This document shows, piece by piece, positions 19,041 to 27,354 of a stretch of DNA of 64,000 bases. Both the position numbers and the translations under genes were made by a program. The stretch spans positions 53,615 to 117,614 of the forward strand of contig JAKQDD010000012.1 of assembly GCA_029556615.1 (NCBI GenBank), in the 5' to 3' direction. How positions within the stretch are numbered: position 1 is the stretch's first letter; each line of letters opens with the position of its first letter. Source of the DNA: Verrucomicrobiota bacterium. GTDB lineage: Bacteria; Verrucomicrobiota; Verrucomicrobiia; Limisphaerales; J093. The notes below the pieces were generated by a model. It did not search any database. It was given only the letters and a program-made list of their open reading frames with translations, and had not been told where the DNA came from.

Positions 19041-20323
19041 GCTTGAGCTCTGTGTTGCTGGGTGCGGTTGTGCTGGCCGGGGAGGCCGGCTGGCCGCAAT
19101 TCCGGGGGCCGCGGGGGGATGGCATTGCGGAGGCCAGGGGATTGCCGCTCACATGGGGTGACGAGCGGGGCGTCCGTTGGAAGACGGCGATTCACGGGCG
19201 TGCCTGGTCGTCGCCGGTGGTCGAGGGACAGCAGGTGTGGGTCAGCACGGCGACCGAGGACGGGCGGGAGCTGTTTGCCCTCGGGGTTGATCTCGAGTCC
19301 GGGCAGGTCCGGCATGATCTGAAGCTCTTCGAGGTTGAAGATCCGCAGTACGCCCACAAGTTCAACACGTATGCCTCGCCGACGCCGGTGATCGAGGCGG
19401 GCCGGTTGTATGTGACCTTCGGCTCGCCTGGGACGGCCTGCCTGGACACGGCGACGGGGCGTGTGCTGTGGGAGCGTCGGGATTTCGCGTGCAACCACTA
19501 TCGCGGCGCGGGATCGTCGCCGATCCTGCACGAGGACCTGCTGCTCGTGAACTTCGACGGCAGCGATCGTCAGTATGTCGTGGCGTTGGACAAACGGACG
19601 GGTCGGACGGTATGGCAGCGGAATCGGGGGATCGACTTTCGCGATCTGGGTCCGGACGGCCTGCCCGAGCTCGAGGGCGACCTGCGGAAGGCGTATGGGA
19701 CGTGCCACGTTGCTGTTCTTGGGGGACGCATCACGCTGCTCAGCCAGGGGTCGAAGGCCTTGTACGGGATGGATCCCCGGACTGGCGAGGAATGGTGGCG
19801 GGTCGAGGAGCGCACGAGTCACTCGGCCAGCACGCGGCCCGCAGTTGGGGGCGGGCTCGTATTCGTGCCGACCGGATGGTCGAGCGGGCAGGTGCTGGCC
19901 GTGCGGCCGGGCCGGAAGGGCGAGGTGATCGATGCCAACGGGGAGTCGCCGCCGGGCACCGAGCTTCGGGTTGTCTGGAAGACGAAGCGCAATGTTCCGA
20001 AGAAGCCGTCGCTGCTGTACCTGGACGGACTGCTGTATGGGATTGACGACAACGGGGTGGCGACCTGCTGGGAAGCGGCGACGGGTGCCGTGTGCTGGAA
20101 TGAGCGGATTGGGGGGAACTACTCGGCCGCGCCGGTGGCGGCGGAGGGTCGGATCTACTGCTTCAGCGAGGAGGGGAAGACGGCGGTGCTTCGGGCGGGA
20201 CGGGCATTCGAGCGGCTTGGCGAGAGCCAGCTTGGGGACGGGTTCATGGCCTCGCCGGCGGTGGCGGGCAAGGCCTTCATTCTGAGGTCCCGGACGCATC
20301 TTTATCGGGTCGAGGAACCGTGA
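18998..20323 (+). CDS. Exported PQQ-like (BamB-type) beta-propeller protein
   Basis: Exported protein of about 441 residues with PQQ-like beta-propeller repeats. It starts WPQFRGPRGDGIAE after the signal peptide, the usual opening of planctomycete/verrucomicrobial PQQ-repeat proteins, and shows blade motifs such as CLDTATGRVLWERR, ALDKRTGRTVWQR and GMDPRTGEEWWRVE. No dehydrogenase residues are recognisable, so a binding or scaffold role is likelier than PQQ catalysis. The start chosen, ATG 18998, gives MSLRTPLGLRRASLGLSSVL then LGAVVLAGEA, a good signal peptide. GTG 18974 would add eight residues. Both starts lie inside repeat B. Its last codons overlap the next gene (GTGA, 20320-20323). Confidence 0.8.
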   Translation: MSLRTPLGLRRASLGLSSVLLGAVVLAGEAGWPQFRGPRGDGIAEARGLPLTWGDERGVRWKTAIHGRAWSSPVVEGQQVWVSTATEDGRELFALGVDLESGQVRHDLKLFEVEDPQYAHKFNTYASPTPVIEAGRLYVTFGSPGTACLDTATGRVLWERRDFACNHYRGAGSSPILHEDLLLVNFDGSDRQYVVALDKRTGRTVWQRNRGIDFRDLGPDGLPELEGDLRKAYGTCHVAVLGGRITLLSQGSKALYGMDPRTGEEWWRVEERTSHSASTRPAVGGGLVFVPTGWSSGQVLAVRPGRKGEVIDANGESPPGTELRVVWKTKRNVPKKPSLLYLDGLLYGIDDNGVATCWEAATGAVCWNERIGGNYSAAPVAAEGRIYCFSEEGKTAVLRAGRAFERLGESQLGDGFMASPAVAGKAFILRSRTHLYRVEEP

Positions 20324-21180
20324 ACGACCGGCTTTCACCAGGGGCGGGGTCGCCTCCGGCCGGGCCGGAGCGGCCGCCGGCGCTCGATGCGGGGCGGTTC
20401 GGGGTGCTGGGCACCCCGCTGGCGGCGACGAGTTATGCGGCGCTTTCGGATTTCTGCCACTGGCGCGCGCGCCAGCCTGGGAGCGTGGCGATCGAGTTTG
20501 CGAATGTGCACATCGTGACCGCACGCCGGCACGAACCGTGGTTTCGCGAACTGACGTCGAGCTACGATCATTTCATCCCTGACGCCACGCCGTTGGTCTG
20601 GTGTTTGAACTGGCAGCGGGCGCGGCTTCGGGAGCGGGTTTACGGGCCCACCTTCATGCGGGAGTGCTTGACGCGAACCACGGCGGAGTATCGGCATTAT
20701 CTGCTGGGGGGATCGGAAGCCTGCGGACAGGCGCTGCGCGATCGGATGCTGCGATTGAACCCGGCGATTCAGTTCGTAGGGAGTTTTCATGGACGCTGTG
20801 GTCTCGACGGGCGGCTCGAGGGGGCGGGGGAGGTGCGAGTCGAGGAGGATCTGCGCCGATTCGAGCCGGATTTCGTCTGGGTGGGCTTGGGGACGCCGAA
20901 GCAGGACGCTTGGATTCAGCGGCACAAGGCGGCGATCCCGAGGGGGATGTTATTGAGTGTGGGCTTCGCCTTCGACGTGAATGCCGGCACGAAGCGGGAT
21001 GCGCCGGCCTGGATGCAGCGGTGGGGGTTGACCTGGCTGTTTCGGATGGCGTCCGAGCCACGCCGGTTGGTTGGCCGCTATGTGAAGTACAACTCGCTGT
21101 TTCTGGCGTACCTTGCATGGGACGGCGCGCGGGGCCGGGCGTTTGGACGGGGGGGCGAAGGGGAAACCGCTGGGTCTTGA
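20320..21180 (+). CDS. WecG/TagA/CpsF-family glycosyltransferase
   Basis: Glycosyltransferase family 26 enzyme of 286 residues, transferring a sugar from a UDP donor to a lipid-linked acceptor at the cytoplasmic face of the membrane. Family features are clear: FANVHIVTARRHEPWF, IPDATPLVW, RVYGPTFMREC, YLLGGSEACGQAL, PDFVWVGLGTPKQDAWI (the conserved GxPkQE-like motif) and AFDVNAGTKRDAPAWMQRWGLTWLFRM near the C-terminus. GTG start 20320 overlaps the stop of the propeller gene, suggesting coupled translation. The first ~25 residues are Pro/Gly-rich and unlike the family. Probable role: assembly of a cell-surface or exopolysaccharide repeat unit. Confidence 0.9.
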   Translation: MNDRLSPGAGSPPAGPERPPALDAGRFGVLGTPLAATSYAALSDFCHWRARQPGSVAIEFANVHIVTARRHEPWFRELTSSYDHFIPDATPLVWCLNWQRARLRERVYGPTFMRECLTRTTAEYRHYLLGGSEACGQALRDRMLRLNPAIQFVGSFHGRCGLDGRLEGAGEVRVEEDLRRFEPDFVWVGLGTPKQDAWIQRHKAAIPRGMLLSVGFAFDVNAGTKRDAPAWMQRWGLTWLFRMASEPRRLVGRYVKYNSLFLAYLAWDGARGRAFGRGGEGETAGS

Positions 21181-21276
21181 AGTCCGGGTTTGCCTTTGGC
21201 AAGGAACACGCCAATGCAGTGCAACAACCCTCAACCCCTCCGGCGGAGGCAATGCTGCAGGGTTCGAAAGTGGCAC

Positions 21277-21355
21277 AGCTCCCCTCTCCCTGTCTCCCGC
21301 TCCCCAACGCCTTTGGACCGCTTCGCGGCCGCGGATTGGGGAGAGGGAAGGGGCG
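21277..21355 (+). repeat. Imperfect inverted repeat with C/T-rich and G/A-rich arms
   Basis: A C/T-rich left part (CCCCTCTCCC...CGCTCCCCAA, ending about 21307) faces TTGGGGAGAGGGAAGGGGCG (21336-21355). The cores GCTCCCCAA and TTGGGGAGAG pair. It lies in the 248-bp gap before the LTxxQ-like gene and may act as a transcription-stopping hairpin or be a mobile palindrome. Confidence 0.45.
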
Positions 21356-21428
21356 AAAGAAAAGTGTAACCGGCGGCGGATGCGAAGCGAATAGGGGTGG
21401 GAAAGCGTGGAAAGAACGGATTTGTGCT

Positions 21429-22409
21429 ATGAACCGCAGAGCAATATGGGTCGCCGCGGGTTTGTTTCTCGGGGCGGCATTGGTGTACCTGGTGGCCAGC
21501 AAGACGGGCAAGACTGAGGCGCCGGCGGCGGCGGTTCCAGTCGCGTCCTCGACCGAGGCACCTGCAGCCGGCCCGGGCCAGGGGGCTCCCAAAGCCGTTG
21601 TGTCGGCACCGGTTCGGCAGCAGGCGTCAGCCTCGGCGGCGGCACCTGGGGCGGCCGGCACCCAGAGTGCCTGGGCTCGGCTGGAGGCGAAGTACGGGCC
21701 GCAGCGGACAGCGCTTTCGGCCAAGATCACCACCGATCTTGCGGAGGTGATCGACACCGGGATGGAGCTGGCCAGCACGGGGGCCCAGAACTCGGGTTCG
21801 GCCTCCGTGGCCGAGGCGGCGAGCCGGGGAGTCCTGCGGCGGATGACGACCCAACTGGGTCTGAGCGACGAGCAGCGGGACAAAGCAGCCGCGCTGATCG
21901 AGTCGGCGGTCACGGAGCGGGTCGGTGCCGTCACGGAGCTGGCGGCGGCGATGCGCAGCGAACCGGAGCAGATGATGGAACTGTTCCTGGCCGGAGACGC
22001 CTTGTCCCGGAACGAGATTACGCAAGAGGAGTATGATGGGATCACGCAGCAGACCCGAGCCATGCTCCAGAACCTGGGTGGTTTCGTGATGGGGGGAGGT
22101 GCCGCGGGGGGAGGCACGCAGATCCTGGGCAATGAAGAACTGGCGAAACAGCTCAATGCCATTCTCACGCCGGAGCAACAGGGCAAGTTGGCGGAGATCA
22201 CGGCGCGAGCGACGGAGCAAGCCCAGGCGCGTCAGGCCCGAGGGAGCAACTCCGGCATGCCGCTGCAGAATGGACGCATCCCGGTGATGGATCTGGATCG
22301 GATGGATCAGTCCATCGCCTCCGTGAAGAAGATGGAGGAGGCCGCCCGGCTGATGATGGAAGCGATGAAGGGGCTTAAGGACGCCAATCCCGGCGCGGGT
22401 GTCCAGTGA
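21429..22409 (+). CDS. Membrane-anchored periplasmic protein with LTxxQ-like motif
   Basis: Protein of 326 residues with one N-terminal membrane segment (AIWVAAGLFLGAALVYLVA) and an Ala/Pro-rich linker to about residue 75, leaving a helical periplasmic domain. That domain contains LGLSDEQRDKAAALI and later LTPEQQGKLAEI, reminiscent of the LTxxQ repeats of Spy/CpxP-type periplasmic proteins; this likeness is weak and no function follows from it. A Gly-rich stretch (FVMGGGAAGGGTQ) separates the two helical parts. ATG 21429 was chosen because the long open frame upstream shows no protein-like features and the membrane segment starts here. It stands alone, followed by a terminator. Confidence 0.65.
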   Translation: MNRRAIWVAAGLFLGAALVYLVASKTGKTEAPAAAVPVASSTEAPAAGPGQGAPKAVVSAPVRQQASASAAAPGAAGTQSAWARLEAKYGPQRTALSAKITTDLAEVIDTGMELASTGAQNSGSASVAEAASRGVLRRMTTQLGLSDEQRDKAAALIESAVTERVGAVTELAAAMRSEPEQMMELFLAGDALSRNEITQEEYDGITQQTRAMLQNLGGFVMGGGAAGGGTQILGNEELAKQLNAILTPEQQGKLAEITARATEQAQARQARGSNSGMPLQNGRIPVMDLDRMDQSIASVKKMEEAARLMMEAMKGLKDANPGAGVQ

Positions 22410-22484
22410 CCGCGTGGGGGGGGATCGCGGCCGTCTGCCGTGAGGGCTGTGCGGACAGACCCTTAGCCGGCATGTTTGACACCC

Positions 22485-22663
22485 ATCTGGAAAACGGTGC
22501 CGCTCAGGGCGCGGCACCGCACTCCACGACGCTGACGTGCGGATCGCGGGGCCATGGCGCGGACGCCAGTTTTTGGAGTGCGGCAGCCCCCTGCCGTTTT
22601 TTCCGGACGGGTGGATGAACTCAGCCGGCGACGACAGGGCGACAGGTTTAGAATCGGCCCCTG
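22485..22663 (-). repeat. Repeat C copy (long form, reverse orientation)
   Basis: Read on the minus strand it runs from GGGGCCGATTCTAAAC to GTGGAGTGCGGTGCCGCGCC and GAGCGGCACC, matching 54056-54140 with an extra central part. It contains a perfect 9-bp stem CGGTGCCGC/GCGGCACCG (22495-22503, 22511-22519). It fills most of the 318-bp gap here; I see no gene in it. Confidence 0.65.
22581..22602 (+). terminator. Rho-independent terminator inside repeat C
   Basis: CGGCAG-CCCC-CTGCCG followed by six T. It lies 172 bp after the stop of the LTxxQ-like gene and would terminate plus-strand transcripts before the convergent GH42-like gene. Confidence 0.75.
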
Positions 22664-22727
22664 AGGATGGCGTGGGCCAAGCCACATTACTGACAGGGTC
22701 GTCGAGAAAACCGGGGTCTGGCGTGTG

Positions 22728-24893
22728 CTAGTGCGCTGCATCAAGGTTCCGGACCAGGTTCTCCGCAGGTTGTCGCTCTGCGAGGAGGGCGAACAGGGCG
22801 GGTTGCCAGGGGTCGAGGACGAAGGTGTGGTCGAGGTTGTGGCCGAGGTAGGTTTGGCGCCGGAGGTCGTAGAGGTGGCCGGAGCCGAAGCGGAGGGTTA
22901 CCGTGACGGGTTTTTCCAGGGCTTCGTTTCCGCCAGCCTGACGGAGGTCTTCGCTCATGTGGTAGTCGACACCGCGTTCAACGGCGAACAAGCGGGCGGC
23001 GCCGAGACGAAACCGGTGGAGACGGATCCGATGGGCGCTGTTCCAGGCCGGATCGCGGGTTTCGAGCGAGGGAAGGCCGCTGGCGAGCAGGAACTCCGGC
23101 AGCGATGCCGGTGGCGGATTCGTGCTCAGCCGGTCCGCGGGGAATCGGGCGAGATCGATCCGGGCTGACGTCGCTCGCTGGGCGGGATCGGTCCAGGCGT
23201 GGAGGGTGGGCGTGGCACCGGCCCATGGGAAGTGGGATTCGAGGGGGTTGCTTTCGCGGAGCCGGCCATGCTCGGTGAAGAGACCCGGGGTGGCGTCGGC
23301 GAACACGCGGCGGATGGCGTTGCCATGGGGCTCCTGCATCAGGCGTTGGATGGTGTTGATTTCGCGGTCTGAGAGGGCCCAGGCCTGGGAGAGGACGAGG
23401 ACGAAGTGTTCATCCTGCTGGAAGGCTCGTGATTCGAGTTGGGCGGAGGAGAGGAACTGGGGGCTGTAGCCGAGGTCTTGAAACCCCTTGAGCCAGGCAT
23501 TGCGCAGTCGAGCCATCCGGTTATGGTCCGCTTCGTAGCTCGAGAAGCGGCGGTGCCAGGTCGAGCCGTCCACGGTGGATTCGAGGAGCCAGTCGACCTG
23601 GATGCTGGGTTGGGAGTAGAGGAGGTAGATGGGATCGCGCACCCGCATGGCGCGCAGGAAGAGGCGGGCGATGGGCTGCCTGAGTTCGCTGAAGACCGGG
23701 GCGAGGGCGCGGGCCTTGGCGGTCAGGGGCCAATCGGGTTGTGTCCAATCGAGGCAGTCCTCACTCCACCAGACGATGCAGCCGCGGTCGCCTTCGAGCA
23801 GGAGATGCCAGAGCCGGCGGCTTGCGGTCCGGGTGTCCTTCTCGAACACGGTGCTGAGGATGGGTTTGCCGGGCATGAACGAGCCGAAGATCTCGCGGGC
23901 GTTGCCGATGTCATAGGGCTCGATCCAATCGACGGCTTGGGCCAGCCGCCAGAGGTCGTAGCCGCCGAAGGCGTGGGGCATCTGGGTACCTTCGATGCCG
24001 ACGGGGGTGAGAGGGTCGATGTCGCGGGCGGCGTTGCGGAGGCGGTCAAGGGTCCGCGCCAGCGACACGTCCATGTAAGTGCGAAAGTCGGCCCAGGGGG
24101 CGAAGTTCCACCGGGCGGGGTTCTGTCGGGCGGCGCCAGGATCCAACGTGAGGCGTTGGACGGCGCCCCAATCGGGCTGGCCGCGGGGCAGAGAGTCTCC
24201 GGACGCCATGCGGTTCTTGATTTGATCGGTTGAGAAAGGACGGACGTCGTCCCAGGTGGGAAACGGGGTTTGCCACTCGCGATTGAGCTTTTCGAGCGAG
24301 GGATATTGGGATTGGAGCCAGGCGCGGAAACCCTCGAGCGCACGAGGGGAGTAGTCGTAGTCGAACGGGTTTGCGGAGATCGTGACCGAGAGCTCGTCGC
24401 GGATGTCATGGGCGAGCGGGCGATGGGGTGCGTGTTTGCGGGCCGCAGCGCGCATCTGATCGAGGGCCATCGCCTGCCAGTCGGGGTCGTCGAGGCAGTA
24501 CGGGCGGAGGAAGGCGCTCTCGGGACGTCCGCCCTTGGCCCAGGCGGTGACGAAAGAGTCCCAGTCGCGGACGGGTGAATTCCATTTGAGGCAGAGGCCG
24601 CGGTTGACGATGTTCTCGACGTAATAGGGCGTCTGATGGGCGAGATAGTGTTGGGGATCGCCGCCGCCGCCATGGACCATGCCGGTGTCGGCCCCCAGCT
24701 CCCGAAGGCGTTCGAGGAAGAGAGGGAATCGGTCCGGGTGGCGCGATGCGGTGTCGCCCACCCAGAGGATCACGCGGTACTCGTTCCAGGGCCTTGGGGA
24801 GACGGAGGCGGGTTGGGCCAGGGCAATGGCTGCCCCGCCGAGGGCGGTCGCGAGCCAGGAGAGCGCAGGCAGATGGCGCATGGCGCTTCGCAT
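22728..24893 (-). CDS. Exported GH42-like (beta-galactosidase-type) protein
   Basis: Exported protein of about 721 residues resembling the clan of GH42-type beta-galactosidase barrels. The start chosen at 24893 gives MRSAMRHLPALSWLATALGG plus AAIALA as signal peptide. An earlier in-frame start (25025) adds 44 Pro-rich residues with no family likeness. Barrel features include YRVILWVGDTASRH, LAHDIRDELSVT, a RALEGFRAWLQSQYPSLEKL block (the classic helix before the GH42 active site), WADFRTYMD, DWIEPYDIGNAREIF and GDRGCIVWWSEDCLDW. A Rossmann-like domain follows (FVLVLSQAWALSDRE). I cannot assign the two catalytic Glu residues with certainty, so activity is unproven. Confidence 0.65.
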   Translation of the reverse strand: MRSAMRHLPALSWLATALGGAAIALAQPASVSPRPWNEYRVILWVGDTASRHPDRFPLFLERLRELGADTGMVHGGGGDPQHYLAHQTPYYVENIVNRGLCLKWNSPVRDWDSFVTAWAKGGRPESAFLRPYCLDDPDWQAMALDQMRAAARKHAPHRPLAHDIRDELSVTISANPFDYDYSPRALEGFRAWLQSQYPSLEKLNREWQTPFPTWDDVRPFSTDQIKNRMASGDSLPRGQPDWGAVQRLTLDPGAARQNPARWNFAPWADFRTYMDVSLARTLDRLRNAARDIDPLTPVGIEGTQMPHAFGGYDLWRLAQAVDWIEPYDIGNAREIFGSFMPGKPILSTVFEKDTRTASRRLWHLLLEGDRGCIVWWSEDCLDWTQPDWPLTAKARALAPVFSELRQPIARLFLRAMRVRDPIYLLYSQPSIQVDWLLESTVDGSTWHRRFSSYEADHNRMARLRNAWLKGFQDLGYSPQFLSSAQLESRAFQQDEHFVLVLSQAWALSDREINTIQRLMQEPHGNAIRRVFADATPGLFTEHGRLRESNPLESHFPWAGATPTLHAWTDPAQRATSARIDLARFPADRLSTNPPPASLPEFLLASGLPSLETRDPAWNSAHRIRLHRFRLGAARLFAVERGVDYHMSEDLRQAGGNEALEKPVTVTLRFGSGHLYDLRRQTYLGHNLDHTFVLDPWQPALFALLAERQPAENLVRNLDAAH

Positions 24894-25059
24894 GGCGCGG
24901 GGGGTTCGTTGAATGCGTGCCTTCGACGGTCCTGGGGAGGGGTCGGGTCTCGAGGGCTCGGGCGGCGGCTTGGGGATGGCGGGGTCGGTCTGGCGGGACA
25001 TAGAGCTCGGCTTCATCCTGCGCATTCGAAGGTGAGATGCAAGGATCCTGTCGCGACGC

Positions 25060-25147
25060 TAGAGTCCTCGACTTGTGGAATGTGTGGTCAACAGGTCAAG
25101 TGTGGCCCCTGCCGTTCCAGGCCTCCCCACCTTCCGTCGAGGACTCT
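25060..25147 (+). repeat. Repeat A copy between divergent genes
   Basis: TAGAGTCCTCGACTTGTGG to CCGTCGAGGACTCT, a complete copy with perfect 12-bp inverted ends. It lies in the 497-bp divergent gap between the GH42-like and FAD-oxidoreductase genes. Confidence 0.85.
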
Positions 25148-25151
25148 TCAT

Positions 25152-25238
25152 TAGCGAGGCGCGGAAGAAAGGGTTCGAAGAGGCAGGAAGGCTTCATGGG
25201 ATCGCGGACTTCGTCAGGTCTGAGGCGCGCCTCGCCAG
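25152..25238 (+). repeat. Repeat B copy adjoining repeat A
   Basis: TAGCGAGGCGCGGAAG to GGTCTGAGGCGCGCCTCGCC, 5 bp after repeat A. A further A-end fragment (GGCGAGGACTCTAGAG, about 25256-25271) follows. The rest of the gap to 25390 has no gene I can support. It should hold the promoters of both flanking genes, but I cannot pick them out. Confidence 0.85.
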
Positions 25239-25390
25239 GATTCTTGCCTCCCTCCGGCGAGGACTCTAGAGTGGCGAGACGCGGGACAGGGGATCCAGAG
25301 GGAGATAAGGGACTGTGTTCCGTCAGAGTCGCGCCTTGCCAGGCAGGCGGGTGCGGGGCGTATTGGTGGGATTCGAAAACCTGATTGTCT

Positions 25391-27091
25391 ATGAACCGTC
25401 GTTCCTTTTTGCAGCGGTCCGTGGGGGCGCTGCCGTTATTGGGCTGGCAGCCGTTGCTGGCTGCGGCTGACGACCGGGCCCGGGACCGCGAGCTGGCTGC
25501 GGACGTCGTGATTGTGGGGGGCGGGCTTGGCGGGTGTGCGGCGGCGCTGGCGGCATGCCGGGGCGGGCTGCGCGTGGTGCTCACCGAGGAGACGGACTGG
25601 ATCGGGGGGCAGTCGACATCGCAGGCGGTTCCGCCGGACGAACATCCGTGGATCGAGAGCTTTGGGTGTACCCGGAGCTACCGCGAGTATCGTGAGGCGG
25701 TGCGGAGGTTTTACCGGGAGCACTATCCGCTGACGGCGGAGGCGCGGGCGAACCCGCGGTTGAACCCGGGCAACGGCTGGGTTTCGAGGATCTGCCATGA
25801 ACCCCGGGTGAGTCTGGCGGTGCTCGAGCAGATGCTGGCGCCGCATGTCAGCTCCGGCCGGCTCCGGGTTCTGCTCGAGCATGAACCGGTGCGGGCGGAG
25901 GTGGAAGGCGACTGGGTCCGGGCGGTGGCGGTGCGCGGACGGGAGACGGGGCGCACGGTGATTCTGAGGGCGCCGTATGTGGTGGATGCGACCGAGCTGG
26001 GCGATCTCCTGGCTTTGACGGGAACCGAGCACGTGATCGGCGCGGAGTCGCGGGCTGAGACGGGAGAGCCGCATGCTCGGGAGCAGGCGGCTCCGGAGAG
26101 CCAGCAGGCGATCACCTGGTGTTTTGCAATCGAGCATTGTCCCGGGGAAACCCACACGATCGATCGTCCGGAGGAATACGGTTTCTGGCGGGGGTATGTG
26201 CCGGAGATGACGCCCCCATGGGGCGGGCCGCTGTTCCAGTGGGATCTGATGGATCCGAAGACCCTGAAGAAGCGTCCGATGATCTTTGATCCCACGCTCA
26301 AGGCATCGGGGATGAATCTCTGGACGTACCGGCGTCTGATTGATCCCGCGCAGTTTCTATCGGGAACTTATGGCAGCGGCTATTCGCTGGTGAACTGGCC
26401 GCAGAACGACTATTGGCTCGGACCGATCATCGGGGGGACGGCCGAGGAAGTCGCGCGGCACCTCGACCGGGCGCGGCAGCTGAGTCGGTCGCTGCTCTAC
26501 TGGATGCAGACCGAAGCGCCGCGGCCGGATGGCGGCACCGGGTGGCCGGGGCTGCGACTGTGCCCGGGGATCCTGGGGACTGCGGACGGTCTGGCGAAGT
26601 ATCCCTACATTCGCGAAGCGCGTCGGATCCGGGCGGAGTTCACCGTCAAGGAACAGCACGTGGGCACCGAGGCACGACGGCAGGCCACGGGCCGGGCGGA
26701 GGGCGACGTGAGTGCGGAAGTGTTTGCCGACAGCGTGGGGATCGGGGCGTATCGGATCGACTTGCACCCGAGCACCGGCAAGGACAACTACCTTGATCTG
26801 AGCTCACTGCCGTTTCAGATCCCGCTGGGGTGCTTGCTGCCGCAGCGGGTCGAGAATCTGCTGCCGGCCGCCAAGAACATCGGGACCACCCACATCACCA
26901 ATGGCGCCTACCGGCTGCACCCGGTCGAGTGGAACATCGGCGAGTCTGTGGGGTGGTTGGTCGTATCCGCGCTCCAGCGGAAGGAGCCGCCGCGCCAGAT
27001 CCGGAAGGACCTGAAACGTCGGGCGGAGTTCCAGGAGTTGCTGCGCCAGCGCGGGATCGAGCTCGAGTGGCCCCGGGTGCGGCCGCTGTAG
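25391..27091 (+). CDS. Tat-exported FAD-dependent oxidoreductase
   Basis: FAD-binding oxidoreductase of 566 residues, of the type often annotated as FAD-dependent oxidoreductase in polysaccharide-degrading bacteria. The N-terminus NRRSFLQRSVGALPLLG is a twin-arginine signal, so it is probably folded with FAD in the cytoplasm and exported. The dinucleotide fold shows VIVGGGLGGCAAALAACRGG, then TEETDWIGGQST; a second FAD contact is YVVDATELGDLLALTGTEHV. The C-terminal part (LLPAAKNIGTTHITNGAYRL) matches the same family. ATG 25391 is preferred over TTG 25385 because it starts directly at the RR motif. No substrate can be read. Neighbouring carbohydrate genes suggest sugar oxidation. Confidence 0.85.
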   Translation: MNRRSFLQRSVGALPLLGWQPLLAAADDRARDRELAADVVIVGGGLGGCAAALAACRGGLRVVLTEETDWIGGQSTSQAVPPDEHPWIESFGCTRSYREYREAVRRFYREHYPLTAEARANPRLNPGNGWVSRICHEPRVSLAVLEQMLAPHVSSGRLRVLLEHEPVRAEVEGDWVRAVAVRGRETGRTVILRAPYVVDATELGDLLALTGTEHVIGAESRAETGEPHAREQAAPESQQAITWCFAIEHCPGETHTIDRPEEYGFWRGYVPEMTPPWGGPLFQWDLMDPKTLKKRPMIFDPTLKASGMNLWTYRRLIDPAQFLSGTYGSGYSLVNWPQNDYWLGPIIGGTAEEVARHLDRARQLSRSLLYWMQTEAPRPDGGTGWPGLRLCPGILGTADGLAKYPYIREARRIRAEFTVKEQHVGTEARRQATGRAEGDVSAEVFADSVGIGAYRIDLHPSTGKDNYLDLSSLPFQIPLGCLLPQRVENLLPAAKNIGTTHITNGAYRLHPVEWNIGESVGWLVVSALQRKEPPRQIRKDLKRRAEFQELLRQRGIELEWPRVRPL

Positions 27092-27249
27092 TGAGGTTGC
27101 TCCCGCGGCGCCGTGGGCTTGGCGGGGAGCGGTCTGTAGCCGCGGGCGGTGACCGCGGCGGGTTAGAGGGCAAAGCGCGAAGTGGCAAGAGCACACAACC
27201 TTTCAGCCCACCGACGCACTGACGCACTGTTCTCGGCCGTCGGTCTCGT

Positions 27250-27270
27250 GCCGCCCTCAGCGAGGGCGGC
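27250..27270 (+). terminator. Perfect 9-bp hairpin between convergent genes
   Basis: GCCGCCCTC-AGC-GAGGGCGGC. No T-run follows, so it may be a weak or bidirectional stop between the oxidoreductase gene and the convergent isomerase-like gene. Confidence 0.5.
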
Positions 27271-27293
27271 TAGCATCGCATTGCGGACTGTAG

Positions 27294-27347
27294 TGTGTGC
27301 TCCGTCCCGAATCGGCGGGGGGAAGTCCGCACCGATTCGGGGCGGGA
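27294..27347. repeat. Solo palindrome related to the 9470 tandem array
   Basis: CTCCGTCCCGAATCGGCGG (27300-27318) faces CCGCACCGATTCGGGGCGGGA (27327-27347). These are the same arms that pair at each junction of the tandem array, here as a single copy just after the end of the minus-strand isomerase-like gene. Confidence 0.7.
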
Positions 27348-27354
27348 TCACCGG

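Noticed and set aside
25188..25390. Short coding region from the ATG inside the repeat B copy at 25152
   Set aside because: The frame soon becomes repeat-derived and Ser/Arg-rich; no continuation into the oxidoreductase frame.
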